Part shown: positions 9,423 through 18,525 of the stretch, piece by piece
Numbering within the stretch: position 1 is the first letter of the stretch
How the letters are laid out: each line of letters begins with the position of its first letter
Assembly (NCBI GenBank): GCA_028713045.1
Contig: JAQTOY010000005.1
Location: 1 to 34,475 of the forward strand
Direction of reading: 5' to 3'
DNA length: 34,475 nucleotides
Source of the DNA: Candidatus Nanoarchaeia archaeon
GTDB lineage: Archaea; Nanobdellota; Nanobdellia; Pacearchaeales; GW2011-AR1
Position numbers and translations under genes: made by a program
The notes under the pieces: generated by a model
Seen by the model: only the letters and a program-made list of their open reading frames with translations
What the model was told of the DNA's origin: nothing
Databases searched by the model: none

Positions 9423-9932
9423 TTAAGAAGAACCTCCGGATTTAATTTGAATATCAGAATCAAAACATTCTAAAGGAGTAAAATCTGCATGATTCTCTTC
9501 TACCCAGATTCTTTCAGCTTCTGGACTAACAATTCTAAACCCGCTATCTTTCGCAGATACTAATAATCTTTTTAACTGAGGATTAATTGCCAAATCGGAA
9601 AGAGAAGGTTTTGAATCTGTAACTAATTCATATAATAAATGTCCGTCTTGTTCAAATCTAAGATAATAACTCCAAATACCAATACCTGATGTAGCTCCAC
9701 ACCAATGATCTTGAGATTTTAATCCATTAACATAAAGTAATTTTCCAGATAATTTTTCATCTAGTTTGGGTTTATATCTTGAACCAAAAATAATTCCCTG
9801 AGCAGCAAGTTGAACAGGCATTTCATAATTAGTAAAACTATTCCAAAATCCCTGTTGATGAAAAAACCTATGTCTTGTATTTAAAAACCCATTTATTGAT
9901 TTATCTAGACTTGAATCTTTAGAAGTTACCAT
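9423..9932 (-). CDS. Hypothetical protein
   Basis: ORF in the same operon as the kinase. Confidence 0.55.
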   Translation of the reverse strand: MVTSKDSSLDKSINGFLNTRHRFFHQQGFWNSFTNYEMPVQLAAQGIIFGSRYKPKLDEKLSGKLLYVNGLKSQDHWCGATSGIGIWSYYLRFEQDGHLLYELVTDSKPSLSDLAINPQLKRLLVSAKDSGFRIVSPEAERIWVEENHADFTPLECFDSDIQIKSGGSS

Positions 9933-9937
9933 TTTAA

Positions 9938-10075
9938 TTAATCCTCCTCCTCAAATAATTTAGTTAAAGCATATTCAAACGCATGAGAACGGTTCCTGAA
10001 CTTCTGGTTCAAGATATTTTCATCTATCTTTGCCAAAGTCTCTTCATCAACTGATATGCAGATTTTGTTTTTCAT
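9938..10075 (-). CDS. 45-aa ribbon-helix-helix (CopG/Arc-like) DNA-binding protein; below the ORF track size limit
   Basis: MKNKICISVDEETLAKIDENILNQKFRNRSHAFEYALTKLFEEED, typical RHH pattern (beta strand, then two helices with RNRSHAFEYAL). Confidence 0.8.
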   Translation of the reverse strand: MKNKICISVDEETLAKIDENILNQKFRNRSHAFEYALTKLFEEED

Positions 10076-10099
10076 TACGAATACTAAAGATTATACTTA

Positions 10100-10116
10100 G
10101 TAATACCAGGTATTAC
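10100..10116. promoter_or_regulatory. Perfect palindrome GTAATACC-A-GGTATTAC between TATA and RHH start; putative autoregulatory operator
   Basis: 8-bp perfect arms; overlapping weaker repeat TACTAA-N9-TTAGTA at 10082-10102. Confidence 0.6.
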
Positions 10117-10142
10117 CTCCTTTTTAAATCTTTCTAATTGTA

Positions 10143-10158
10143 ATCACTTTAAAGTAAC
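10143..10158. promoter_or_regulatory. Near-palindrome ATCACTTTAAAGTAAC upstream of BRE/TATA of the RHH-kinase operon
   Basis: 14/16 identical to GTTACTTTAAAGTAAC at 22714-22729, same spacing to TATA. Confidence 0.6.
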
Positions 10159-10193
10159 AGCATAGATAAAAGGAAGTATTACAAGAATAAAAA

Positions 10194-10898
10194 TCACTCA
10201 AAATAAATCTTTTTCAGCTTTTCAAGATTTATTTTTTCTTTAATGTCTTTAAATACAATCTTCCCTGCCTGCAGCACGCATACTTTATTGGCAATTTCAA
10301 GAGCCATTTGAGCGTTCTGTTCAACTAAAATAATAGTTGTTCCATTTTCATTAATTTCCTTTATAATTTTGAATATTTCATTCATCATATTTGGAGCAAG
10401 CCCTAAAGATGGCTCATCCAAAAGCAATATTTTTGGTTTTAAAATCAAAGCTCTTGCAATTGAAAGCATCTGCTGTTGCCCTCCTGATAAAAAGCTGGCT
10501 TTTTGATATTTTTTATCATGCAAAGTAGGAAACAAAGAATAAATCTCTTTCATCCTTTCTTCTAATAATTTTTTATCGTTAAGAATAAAACCTCCAATTT
10601 CCAAATTTTCTTCAACAGTCATATTTTGGAAAACCATTCTTCCCTGAGGAACATAGGATATCCCCAATTTTACAATCTCATAAGGATTCTTCTTATTTAT
10701 CTTTTTTTCTTCAAAAATGATTTCTCCATTTTCAGACTTAAGGAGTCCAAGGATGGTTTTGAGAGTTGTTGATTTTCCGCTTCCATTTGGCCCTATGATT
10801 GCAATCAAATCACCTTGAAAAACTTCAATGTCAATTCCATTCAATACTTTCAGCTTTCCATAGCTTGCCTCAAGATTTTTTGTTTGAAGGATTGTCAT
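10194..10898 (-). CDS. livF: Branched-chain amino acid (HAAT/LIV) ABC transporter ATP-binding protein LivF-like
   Basis: Walker A IGPNGSGKST, signature LSGGQQQMLSIARAL, Walker B ILLLDEPSLGLAP. Confidence 0.9.
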   Translation of the reverse strand: MTILQTKNLEASYGKLKVLNGIDIEVFQGDLIAIIGPNGSGKSTTLKTILGLLKSENGEIIFEEKKINKKNPYEIVKLGISYVPQGRMVFQNMTVEENLEIGGFILNDKKLLEERMKEIYSLFPTLHDKKYQKASFLSGGQQQMLSIARALILKPKILLLDEPSLGLAPNMMNEIFKIIKEINENGTTIILVEQNAQMALEIANKVCVLQAGKIVFKDIKEKINLEKLKKIYFE

Positions 10899-11650
10899 TT
10901 CTTCCTCCCCAAATATGCTTCTGCAACTTGTTTATTATTCTGTATTTCTTGAGGAGTTCCTATTGCAATTTCTTCTCCATGATCCATTACAATGATTTTA
11001 TCAGAAATATCCATCAAGAATTTCATATCATGTTCAATGAACAGTATTGTCTTGCCTTGTTTCTTTAAATCAAAGATTATTCTTTTAATCTTATCTCTCA
11101 TAACCGGATTGACTCCTGCCACAGGCTCATCCAATAATATTAAATCAGCTTCTGTTGACATTGCTCTTGCAATTTCTAGTAATTTTTGCTGGCCATAACT
11201 AAGGTTCTTTGCAAACTCATTTCTTTTTTCCTCGAGTCCAACTAATTTTAAAAATTCCAGGCATCTGTCAATATTTGAAAGCTCCTCTTTTTTGATAAAA
11301 TTTGGTTTTGTAAAATTTTTAATCAATCTTTCTCCTTGTTTTTGCTTTGCAAGCAAAAGATTTTCCATTACAGAAAGCTCTGGAAATAATCTTATTAGTT
11401 GAAATGTTCTTGCAATTCCTAAAGAGGATATTTCATGCGGCTCCAATCCATTTAATAATTCTCCCTTAAATAAAATTTCTCCATTGTCAGGTTTAACCAA
11501 ACCAGTTATTAGATTGAATACAGTGGTTTTTCCAGCTCCATTTGGCCCTATTAAAGCTGCAATTTCATTTTCCTTGACCGCAAAATCACAACCAGTTACC
11601 GCTTTGATTCCATCAAAGCTTTTTTCCAATTTTTTAATTTCTAGAAGCAT
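10895..11650 (-). CDS. livG: LIV ABC transporter ATP-binding protein LivG-like
   Basis: GPNGAGKTT, LSYGQQKLLEIARAM, LILLDEPVAGVNP. Confidence 0.9.
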   Translation of the reverse strand: MLLEIKKLEKSFDGIKAVTGCDFAVKENEIAALIGPNGAGKTTVFNLITGLVKPDNGEILFKGELLNGLEPHEISSLGIARTFQLIRLFPELSVMENLLLAKQKQGERLIKNFTKPNFIKKEELSNIDRCLEFLKLVGLEEKRNEFAKNLSYGQQKLLEIARAMSTEADLILLDEPVAGVNPVMRDKIKRIIFDLKKQGKTILFIEHDMKFLMDISDKIIVMDHGEEIAIGTPQEIQNNKQVAEAYLGRKK

Positions 11651-12515
11651 TTTTTCCTCCCCAAAGCCCTTTTGGCTTGAAAATCAATAATATAATTAAC
11701 AATCCTGAATAAATCATCTGCCTTAAAGCTCCAAGAACCGATGAAGGCAAAGGTAAAAATCTAATTGGTTCTTGAATCAAGATTAAAAATGCAGCGCCAA
11801 ATATTGCCCCTCCAATAGAGCCTAACCCTCCAATAATCACCATTGAGATTATCAAAATAGATTCCAGAATTGTAAAAGATGAAGGGTCAATAAAACTTAT
11901 ATAATGAGCGTATAAACTTCCTGCGATTCCTGCAAGAAATGCAGAAACAGCAAATGCAATTATCTTGTATTTTATTGGATTTTTTCCAAGTGATGAAGCA
12001 GCAAGTTCATCATCCTTAACTGCTTTCAAGACTCTTCCAAAAGGAGACTTGACAATTTTCTTAACAATCCAATAGGTTATCAAAACAAAAACATAGACCA
12101 ATATTAGATACGAAAAACCTGTAAACTTGAATCCAAATAAGATTGGTTTTGGAATTCCTGGAAGCCCCAAAGGCCCATTTGTCAATGAAATCCAATTTTG
12201 AAGAATAGAAAAGATTATTATTGCAAATCCAAGAGTACCTATAGCAAGATAATCTCCTTTAAGCTTAGTGGTTGGAATTGCAAGAAGAATTCCAAATATG
12301 CTTGCAACTAATCCTCCGATTATAAGACCAAACCAAAATGGAACTCCCAAATTAAGAGCAAGAAGCGCAGAAGTGTAAGCTCCTATTCCATAAAATGCAA
12401 CATGTCCGATATTCAAAAGCCCTGTAAATCCCATTGCCAATTGCAATGCTAAAGCAAGTATAATATAGATTCCTACTAAAATTAATATGTGAATAAGGTA
12501 TGCTTCAAGTGCCAT
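11634..12515 (-). CDS. livM: LIV ABC transporter permease LivM-like
   Basis: GFTGLLNIGHVAFYGIGAYTSALLA and GLGSIGGAIFGAA LivM motifs. Confidence 0.9.
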   Translation of the reverse strand: MALEAYLIHILILVGIYIILALALQLAMGFTGLLNIGHVAFYGIGAYTSALLALNLGVPFWFGLIIGGLVASIFGILLAIPTTKLKGDYLAIGTLGFAIIIFSILQNWISLTNGPLGLPGIPKPILFGFKFTGFSYLILVYVFVLITYWIVKKIVKSPFGRVLKAVKDDELAASSLGKNPIKYKIIAFAVSAFLAGIAGSLYAHYISFIDPSSFTILESILIISMVIIGGLGSIGGAIFGAAFLILIQEPIRFLPLPSSVLGALRQMIYSGLLIILLIFKPKGLWGGKNASRN

Positions 12516-13123
12516 TATGATTGTTGCCTCCGAATTCTTTCACTAAATGGTTTAGCAAAACTTTCTTTTAACTGGTTTAGTTTGTCTAATTCAGATTCTA
12601 GACCTAATCTTAATGTATGGTCATGTAATGCTCTTTCAAGTCCAACAGCAGAAGATAAAAAAGTCCTGATTTCTTGTTTAGATCTATCTTCTAATCTAAC
12701 AATTGGAACAACAAAAGCATAACCCTTAGTTATAAGTAAAAAATCCCTGTCATCAGAATCACATCCATGAACTCTAACAGGAATCGCTTGATCAAATCCT
12801 GGTATTAATAATGAGAATAAATATCTTGAAGCATGTAAATTTGATTGTTGGAAAAAAGAAGTATCACTAATCAACACTGCAGGCTTAAATAATGCTACAC
12901 CTTCAAATTCGCGAAATGCAATAGCTCGAGGTCCGTCGTAATTATTATTATAACCTTCAAAATACTCTGGAGATTCTAAATTTAAAGGAGATTTAATTTT
13001 AACAAGACCATCACTTTTAGGATTTAAATTTCTTAATCCATAATAATCCCAAACTTCAGTTACTAATTTTTGATAATCTTGCAGTCCTTTTCCAGTAAAT
13101 AATGAGGATGTCATCTTATCCAC
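12515..13123 (-). CDS. Hypothetical protein embedded in LIV operon (paralog of 15413..16024)
   Basis: GLQDYQKLVTEVWDYYGLRN / VALFKPAVL / FLSSAVGLERALHD match the 15413 product; overlaps both neighbours by a few nt. Confidence 0.65.
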   Translation of the reverse strand: MDKMTSSLFTGKGLQDYQKLVTEVWDYYGLRNLNPKSDGLVKIKSPLNLESPEYFEGYNNNYDGPRAIAFREFEGVALFKPAVLISDTSFFQQSNLHASRYLFSLLIPGFDQAIPVRVHGCDSDDRDFLLITKGYAFVVPIVRLEDRSKQEIRTFLSSAVGLERALHDHTLRLGLESELDKLNQLKESFAKPFSERIRRQQS

Positions 13124-13997
13124 TCACCTCCTCTCGAGTCTTTACTCCAAAAAGGCCTTTAGGCCTTATCAACAAAAAGATAATAAGAATTACAAACGCA
13201 ATAGCGTCTTTAAATCCAGAAGGCAAAAACCAAATTCCGATATTCTCCACAATTCCAATTAAAAATCCTCCAATAAGAGCAGCAGGAACGCTTCCAATTC
13301 CTCCAACAACACTCGCAGTGATTCCTTTCAGTATTACTGAGAATCCCATTGCATGGTCCAGGTTCTGTTCTAAAGAAATCAGAATTCCAGCTATTCCGGC
13401 AAGCAAAGAAGAAATAATAAAAGTTATATTGGTAAATTTTTCTGTATTTATTCCAAGAGTTGAAGCTATTCTAGGATTATCTGAAATAGCCCTCAAAGCT
13501 TTTCCAATCTTTGTTTTTGTCATGAATAATTGTAGAGCAACAAATAATATCAAAGAAACAATAATAAGAATAATCTGGAGTTTTGTTATAACAATTCCTA
13601 ATATCTCGTATCCTTTTTCAATTGGAAAACCAAAACTTTTTACTTCAGCTCCAAAAATTAATAATATCATTCCTGTTAAAAAAAGAAAAACTCCAAACGA
13701 AGCCAATAACAAGGAAAAATTATCTGCTTTTCTTTTTCTAAGGGGCGTGTAAACAATCAGATTAATCAAAACCCCGCATATAGCAACAACAATCAATCCC
13801 AATAAAAGAGATATAAAAAAATTCATTCCAAAAAGAATATTGAAAGCATAAGTCGCAAATGCTCCAATAACAAATAATGCTCCAGGAGACAAATCCATAA
13901 ATTTTAATATATTAAAGATGAGCGAAAAGCTCGCAGCTACCAAAGCATAAATCGCTCCTGCGATTATTCCATTGACGATTAGTTGTGGAAGAAGCAT
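13116..13997 (-). CDS. livH: LIV ABC transporter permease LivH-like
   Basis: NGIIAGAIYALVAASFSLIFNILKFMDLSPGALFVIGAFATY LivH signature. Confidence 0.9.
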   Translation of the reverse strand: MLLPQLIVNGIIAGAIYALVAASFSLIFNILKFMDLSPGALFVIGAFATYAFNILFGMNFFISLLLGLIVVAICGVLINLIVYTPLRKRKADNFSLLLASFGVFLFLTGMILLIFGAEVKSFGFPIEKGYEILGIVITKLQIILIIVSLILFVALQLFMTKTKIGKALRAISDNPRIASTLGINTEKFTNITFIISSLLAGIAGILISLEQNLDHAMGFSVILKGITASVVGGIGSVPAALIGGFLIGIVENIGIWFLPSGFKDAIAFVILIIFLLIRPKGLFGVKTREEVSG

Positions 13998-14327
13998 TTA
14001 GTCACCTCGTTTTTTATCAACTTCAGGAAATTCTTTGGATAGCCTCTCGGCTAAGTTTTTTAATTCATGAGAATCAAAACCGGTTTTTACAATAGTAAGT
14101 AAACATCCAGTACATCTTGAAGTTCTTACTTCCTGTCCTTCGTAATTTCTATAAGCAAGTTCTTTCTCAGAACTTCTTCCTCTTTGTTCTAAAGCATAAA
14201 CAAGATCGCCCAAAGAATCAGTAGATGTTATTCCTAATTCTTCAACCCCATATAAAATCCTAATAAAATTACCATATTTGTAATATCTTTCAACATACAA
14301 TGTTAATATAGGACTATCTTCTGTCAT
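13998..14327 (-). CDS. Hypothetical protein embedded in LIV operon
   Basis: ORF; SD GGAGGAGGAAAAG before ATG at 14327; overlaps neighbour. Confidence 0.55.
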   Translation of the reverse strand: MTEDSPILTLYVERYYKYGNFIRILYGVEELGITSTDSLGDLVYALEQRGRSSEKELAYRNYEGQEVRTSRCTGCLLTIVKTGFDSHELKNLAERLSKEFPEVDKKRGD

Positions 14328-14791
14328 CTTTTCCTCCTCCCAACTTTCGGTTTTCTTGTTAATGCTCTATAAAACCCTGCAACAACCGAATCAAACCTTG
14401 CTTGAAAATAATCTTTTTGTTTCTCAGTAAAATCTCTTCTTGATAATTCAACACAATGAGATTCACCAAAAAATTTATCTCCAGTAACTATAAAAGTAAG
14501 ACTTGGATCATCAATATTTCCTTTCAAACCACTATCAACAATTAAAAAACCAAATTGGTCATTAGAACTAGGATCTAAACGTAATTCAAGATAGGACTCC
14601 TCACCTGCTTGTTCAACACCTTTGCCATCATGATCATAAAAACTTGCATATAATTTTCTTCGATAACTTAAATCTCTTTGAATAGTATAAATTTTAGATT
14701 TTGGGTCTGAAGATAGTGAAAGGCTTGGATTTAGATCATTTTCAACTAGATACATTGCAATTCTTTTTGTTAATGAATGATCAGTTGTCAT
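14324..14791 (-). CDS. Hypothetical protein in LIV operon (paralog of 14781..15416)
   Basis: SYLELRLDPSSNDQFGFLIVDSGLKGNID vs SRLELSLHPVREDQFGYSTTEHGLSGNFD. Confidence 0.65.
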   Translation of the reverse strand: MTTDHSLTKRIAMYLVENDLNPSLSLSSDPKSKIYTIQRDLSYRRKLYASFYDHDGKGVEQAGEESYLELRLDPSSNDQFGFLIVDSGLKGNIDDPSLTFIVTGDKFFGESHCVELSRRDFTEKQKDYFQARFDSVVAGFYRALTRKPKVGRRKR

Positions 14792-15416
14792 TTTCTCCTC
14801 CCCCTCTTTTTAATTCTTCTAAAACCCAAATCCTGAATTTATCATATCGTCTTTGAAGGTGGTCTATCAATAATTCTTCTTTTCTAGTAAAAGAAGTATG
14901 ATCTCTTCTTCCTCCAAAACCTTCTAAATCATAAGCCCCCATTTCAGAAGGAACCCCAAATAAAAATTGAAAACAATCAAAATTTCCGCTTAATCCATGT
15001 TCAGTTGTAGAATATCCAAATTGATCTTCTCTAACTGGATGTAAACTAAGTTCTAAACGAGAATTAGGCATAGGATCTTCCACAGGCCTATTATTAATAT
15101 TACAATAATATACCGAAAGTCTTCTTCCATCATCAAGAACTCTATCAATTCTATGATGTCCAGGTAATCTATATCCTTGTTCAAGTAATTCTACTTCAAC
15201 TCTTTTTACATGATCCGAATCTGATCCTTCTTGAAAATACCCCTCTCTTCCATGTTCAATTAAATATCTCGCAATAGCTTGTGATGTTGGATCTAAAACT
15301 CTATCTTTATCTTCCAATTGGCCTGTTGCAGAATCAAAAGGATTTAAAGCTCCTTGATCACTTTCTGATTTTCTTTCATACACTAAAAGTGATAAAAAAT
15401 GGAATAGATATTTCAT
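14781..15416 (-). CDS. Hypothetical protein in LIV operon (paralog of 14324..14791)
   Basis: Shared LEL.L.P...DQFG......GL.GN.D and .FT.K......F/LQ.R.D motifs. Confidence 0.65.
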   Translation of the reverse strand: MKYLFHFLSLLVYERKSESDQGALNPFDSATGQLEDKDRVLDPTSQAIARYLIEHGREGYFQEGSDSDHVKRVEVELLEQGYRLPGHHRIDRVLDDGRRLSVYYCNINNRPVEDPMPNSRLELSLHPVREDQFGYSTTEHGLSGNFDCFQFLFGVPSEMGAYDLEGFGGRRDHTSFTRKEELLIDHLQRRYDKFRIWVLEELKRGGGENDN

Positions 15417-16024
15417 CTTTTCCTCCTCATTCCCAATGATCCAGAAAGGTATTGCAACCTAAGATCAGAACCAATAAAACTCGCTAGACCTGATAATACT
15501 TTAACGGCTTCATCAAAAATAGGTTCTTTACAGAATTGATCTAGACCCAAAGTGGTCTCAAGAAAATTCTCTAGAAATGGTTTATCAATACCTGCTTCGC
15601 TCACCAAACCCATAGGATGACAAACATATAAAAATGGAACTGGCAAAGACCCTCTTTTTTTTAACAAAACTGGTTTTGATGCAATATCAGCATAAACTAA
15701 AACCTCACTTCTTAACAGATTTGCTACCTTTTCAGCAGGAACTAAATTACCATCTTCTTCAAATAAAATTGCAGGTCTAAATACCTTCTCTGAAATAATT
15801 TCTGCTACCGGTTTGGGATAAGCTTTTCTCCTTCCAAAAACCTGGTGATAATAGGTATCCTCAAAACCTTCGGTTAAAAATAATTTTTCATCTCTGCCAT
15901 TTCCAATATTATGTCTGTCCCAAACCTCTCTTACAACTTCTTGATATTGTCGAAGCCCTCTGGGAACTTGCATTGGTGCTAGAGGTTTAGTTTGTGTTTG
16001 TTCAGTCATATTCGCGATAGTCAT
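15413..16024 (-). CDS. Hypothetical protein in LIV operon (paralog of 12515..13123)
   Basis: GLRQYQEVVREVWDRHNIGN / EKVFRPAILFEED / FLETTLGLDQFCKE. Confidence 0.65.
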   Translation of the reverse strand: MTIANMTEQTQTKPLAPMQVPRGLRQYQEVVREVWDRHNIGNGRDEKLFLTEGFEDTYYHQVFGRRKAYPKPVAEIISEKVFRPAILFEEDGNLVPAEKVANLLRSEVLVYADIASKPVLLKKRGSLPVPFLYVCHPMGLVSEAGIDKPFLENFLETTLGLDQFCKEPIFDEAVKVLSGLASFIGSDLRLQYLSGSLGMRRKR

Positions 16025-16076
16025 TCATTTAATTCTATCGCCTCTTTGTCTACTTTTTTATGTTCAAATCTTGATT

Positions 16077-17219
16077 TCATACTAATTTCAGCACCTCTAT
16101 TTTTCCATTCTTGTAGGTTTTGATATTATAACTTCCAGATTCCCTATCTCCATTTGAATCAAAACTTATTGTTCCAGAAACTCCTGGGTAATCCTTGACT
16201 TTATACAGATTATCCTTGATACAGGTAGTATCTTCAGGATTCTCACATTTTTTCATAGCATCTGCGATTATTTTTATGGCATCGTAAACATTAGGCGAAC
16301 CAATCAGAACTTGATCAGAACCTGTTTTAGATTTCATCGCAGCCTTAAAATCCTCTGACAAAGGTGAATATTGTGCAGTATAAATCGCCCCCTCTCCTGC
16401 AGTTCCAACTTTTTGAAGAATACTCGGATCATCAAAAGTTTCTGTAGAAACTATTTGAGCATTAATTCCAAGATTTTCAAACTGCTGAAGAAAAATTATG
16501 GCTTCTTGATTATATCCAACAAAATAAACAACATCAGGATCAGACTGTTTTATCTTTGCTAATTGAGTCCTTAAATCTTTTGCATTCTGCTGAAAACTTT
16601 CTTCTGAAACAATCTCTCCACCCAGTTCCTTAAACCTTTTGATAAATGCATCTTTGACTCCTATCCCATAATCTATCTGCATAAATAAGATTCCTGCTTT
16701 TCTTTTTCCAAGTTCATCATAAGTATAATCTGCTCCAACTCTGCCCTGATATGCATCAGAAAGATAATCTCTAAAAACATAATCTCCAGCATTTGTTATT
16801 TTAGGAGAAGAAGCTGCAGTTGCAAATAATATTGTTTTTGATTGCTCTGCAAGAGGAGCCATTGCAAGTGTAGGGCCTGAACAAATCTCTCCAACAATGA
16901 CCGGAACCTTATCAACATTAATCAGTTTATTTGCTGCAGATACTCCCTCTTTGGCATCGCACTTTGTATCTTCAATAATTAATTCAATTTTTCTTCCATT
17001 AATCCCTCCGTTTGAATTGATTTCATCTACAGCAATCTCAATTGCATCTTTCTCACCAGCTCCAAAATTAGCCAAGTCTCCTGTTAATGGAATAGTCACT
17101 CCAAGTTTAATAGCCTCTTTTTCAGAAGTAACATTTCCAGTCAGTTTAGGAATGAAAAAAACAGCATTGGCTATAACCAGCAATGCTATTAAAATAATAA
17201 TAATCTGTTTAGAGTTCAT
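16077..17219 (-). CDS. livK: LIV ABC transporter substrate-binding protein (N-terminal membrane anchor)
   Basis: IKLGVTIPLTGDLANFGAGEKDAIEIAVDEINSNGGINGRKIELIIEDTKCD. Confidence 0.9.
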   Translation of the reverse strand: MNSKQIIIILIALLVIANAVFFIPKLTGNVTSEKEAIKLGVTIPLTGDLANFGAGEKDAIEIAVDEINSNGGINGRKIELIIEDTKCDAKEGVSAANKLINVDKVPVIVGEICSGPTLAMAPLAEQSKTILFATAASSPKITNAGDYVFRDYLSDAYQGRVGADYTYDELGKRKAGILFMQIDYGIGVKDAFIKRFKELGGEIVSEESFQQNAKDLRTQLAKIKQSDPDVVYFVGYNQEAIIFLQQFENLGINAQIVSTETFDDPSILQKVGTAGEGAIYTAQYSPLSEDFKAAMKSKTGSDQVLIGSPNVYDAIKIIADAMKKCENPEDTTCIKDNLYKVKDYPGVSGTISFDSNGDRESGSYNIKTYKNGKIEVLKLV

Positions 17220-17234
17220 TTTTATCTCCTATTA

Positions 17235-18440
17235 CTAATTCAAATTCTGAGAATTTCCATTTCTTACAACTTTAATTGCATACTGCGCTTTTTCCAAATC
17301 TCCATTTGAATCAAAACTTATTGTTCCAGAAACTCCAGGGTAGTCTTTAATTTTATATAATTCATCTTTGATTTTTGTTGGATCTGTTCCAACTTTTTCA
17401 ATCACTTGCTTGAGTAAATATACTCCATCATATGCTTGAGAAGAACATATAGTGATTTCATTGCTGCCTAATTTTTCTTTCATTGATTCTTTAAATTCAG
17501 AAGTTAAAGGTGCATAAGGAATAAAGAAAATAATACCTTCTGCGGCATCTCCAGCTTTTTCAAAAATAACCTTATCATCCCAAGCATCCCCGCCAACAAT
17601 TTCTGCATTGATTCCTAATTCTTTTATTTGTTTGAGTCCAATCGCACTTGCTTCAGTATAACCCAAAAAATAAATTACATCCGGATTAGCCTGCTTTATT
17701 TTTGTAAGTTGAGTTCTAAGATCTTTTGTAGTTTGTTCATAACCCTCTGAAGCAACTATTTCTCCGCCAAGATCTTTAAATTTTGGTTCAAATACTTGCT
17801 GGATTCCAACCCCCCAATCACTTAAAACATATAAAACTGCGACTTTCTTTTTTCCTAGATTATTATAAATAAAATTTGCTGCTTCTGCACCTTGATAAGA
17901 ATCTGAAGGATAATCCCTAAATATATAATCTCCTATCTCGGTTATTTTTGGTGAGGATGAGCATGGAGAGATCATAACTGTTTTAGTTTCTTCTGCAATA
18001 GGAGCCGAGGCAATAGTTTCAGAAGAGCAAGTACCGCCGATTATAGCAACAACATTATCTATATTCATAAGCTTATTTGCTGCATTTGAACCATCCTTTG
18101 CACTGCATTTTCCATCTTCATAAATAACTTGAATTTTTCTTCCACTAATTCCTCCTTTGGAATTGATCTCATCTACAGCAAGTTCAATCGCAGCTTTTTC
18201 ATTTAAACCAATGCTAGAAACATCCCCAGTCAAAGGTCCAATTGATCCTATTTTTATTGGTTCTTTTTCACTCCCAGTCACAGCCTTTCCAGTTGAACTT
18301 CCGGAATTAGCAGCATTAAAAATAAGAAGAACTCCAAGAAGCACAATTACAATTATACCCAAAACCAGCCAGATTTTGTTGCTTTTCTTAGTTTCAGTGC
18401 TAAATCCGTCTTCCATTTTATTTTTCCGTTTAAATAACAT
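17235..18440 (-). CDS. livK: LIV ABC transporter substrate-binding protein, tandem paralog
   Basis: IKIGSIGPLTGDVSSIGLNEKAAIELAVDEINSKGGISGRKIQVIYEDGKCS. Confidence 0.9.
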   Translation of the reverse strand: MLFKRKNKMEDGFSTETKKSNKIWLVLGIIVIVLLGVLLIFNAANSGSSTGKAVTGSEKEPIKIGSIGPLTGDVSSIGLNEKAAIELAVDEINSKGGISGRKIQVIYEDGKCSAKDGSNAANKLMNIDNVVAIIGGTCSSETIASAPIAEETKTVMISPCSSSPKITEIGDYIFRDYPSDSYQGAEAANFIYNNLGKKKVAVLYVLSDWGVGIQQVFEPKFKDLGGEIVASEGYEQTTKDLRTQLTKIKQANPDVIYFLGYTEASAIGLKQIKELGINAEIVGGDAWDDKVIFEKAGDAAEGIIFFIPYAPLTSEFKESMKEKLGSNEITICSSQAYDGVYLLKQVIEKVGTDPTKIKDELYKIKDYPGVSGTISFDSNGDLEKAQYAIKVVRNGNSQNLN

Positions 18441-18470
18441 TAAAACAAGATTTTAATATCTAACTGATAT

Positions 18471-18493
18471 TATTGATATCACTGATATCAATA
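18471..18493. promoter_or_regulatory. Perfect 23-bp palindrome TATTGATATCA-C-TGATATCAATA abutting a TATA box; putative operator
   Basis: 11-bp perfect arms between the divergent LIV operon and AbrB-PhoU gene; AAGTTTAAAAAGG immediately downstream. Confidence 0.65.
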
Positions 18494-18525
18494 AGTTTAA
18501 AAAGGACATATTTTTAGTTATTAGA

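Noticed and set aside
13102-13752. 216-aa plus-strand ORF
   Set aside because: Antisense to clear livH; amino acid pattern is a shadow of the hydrophobic minus-strand gene.
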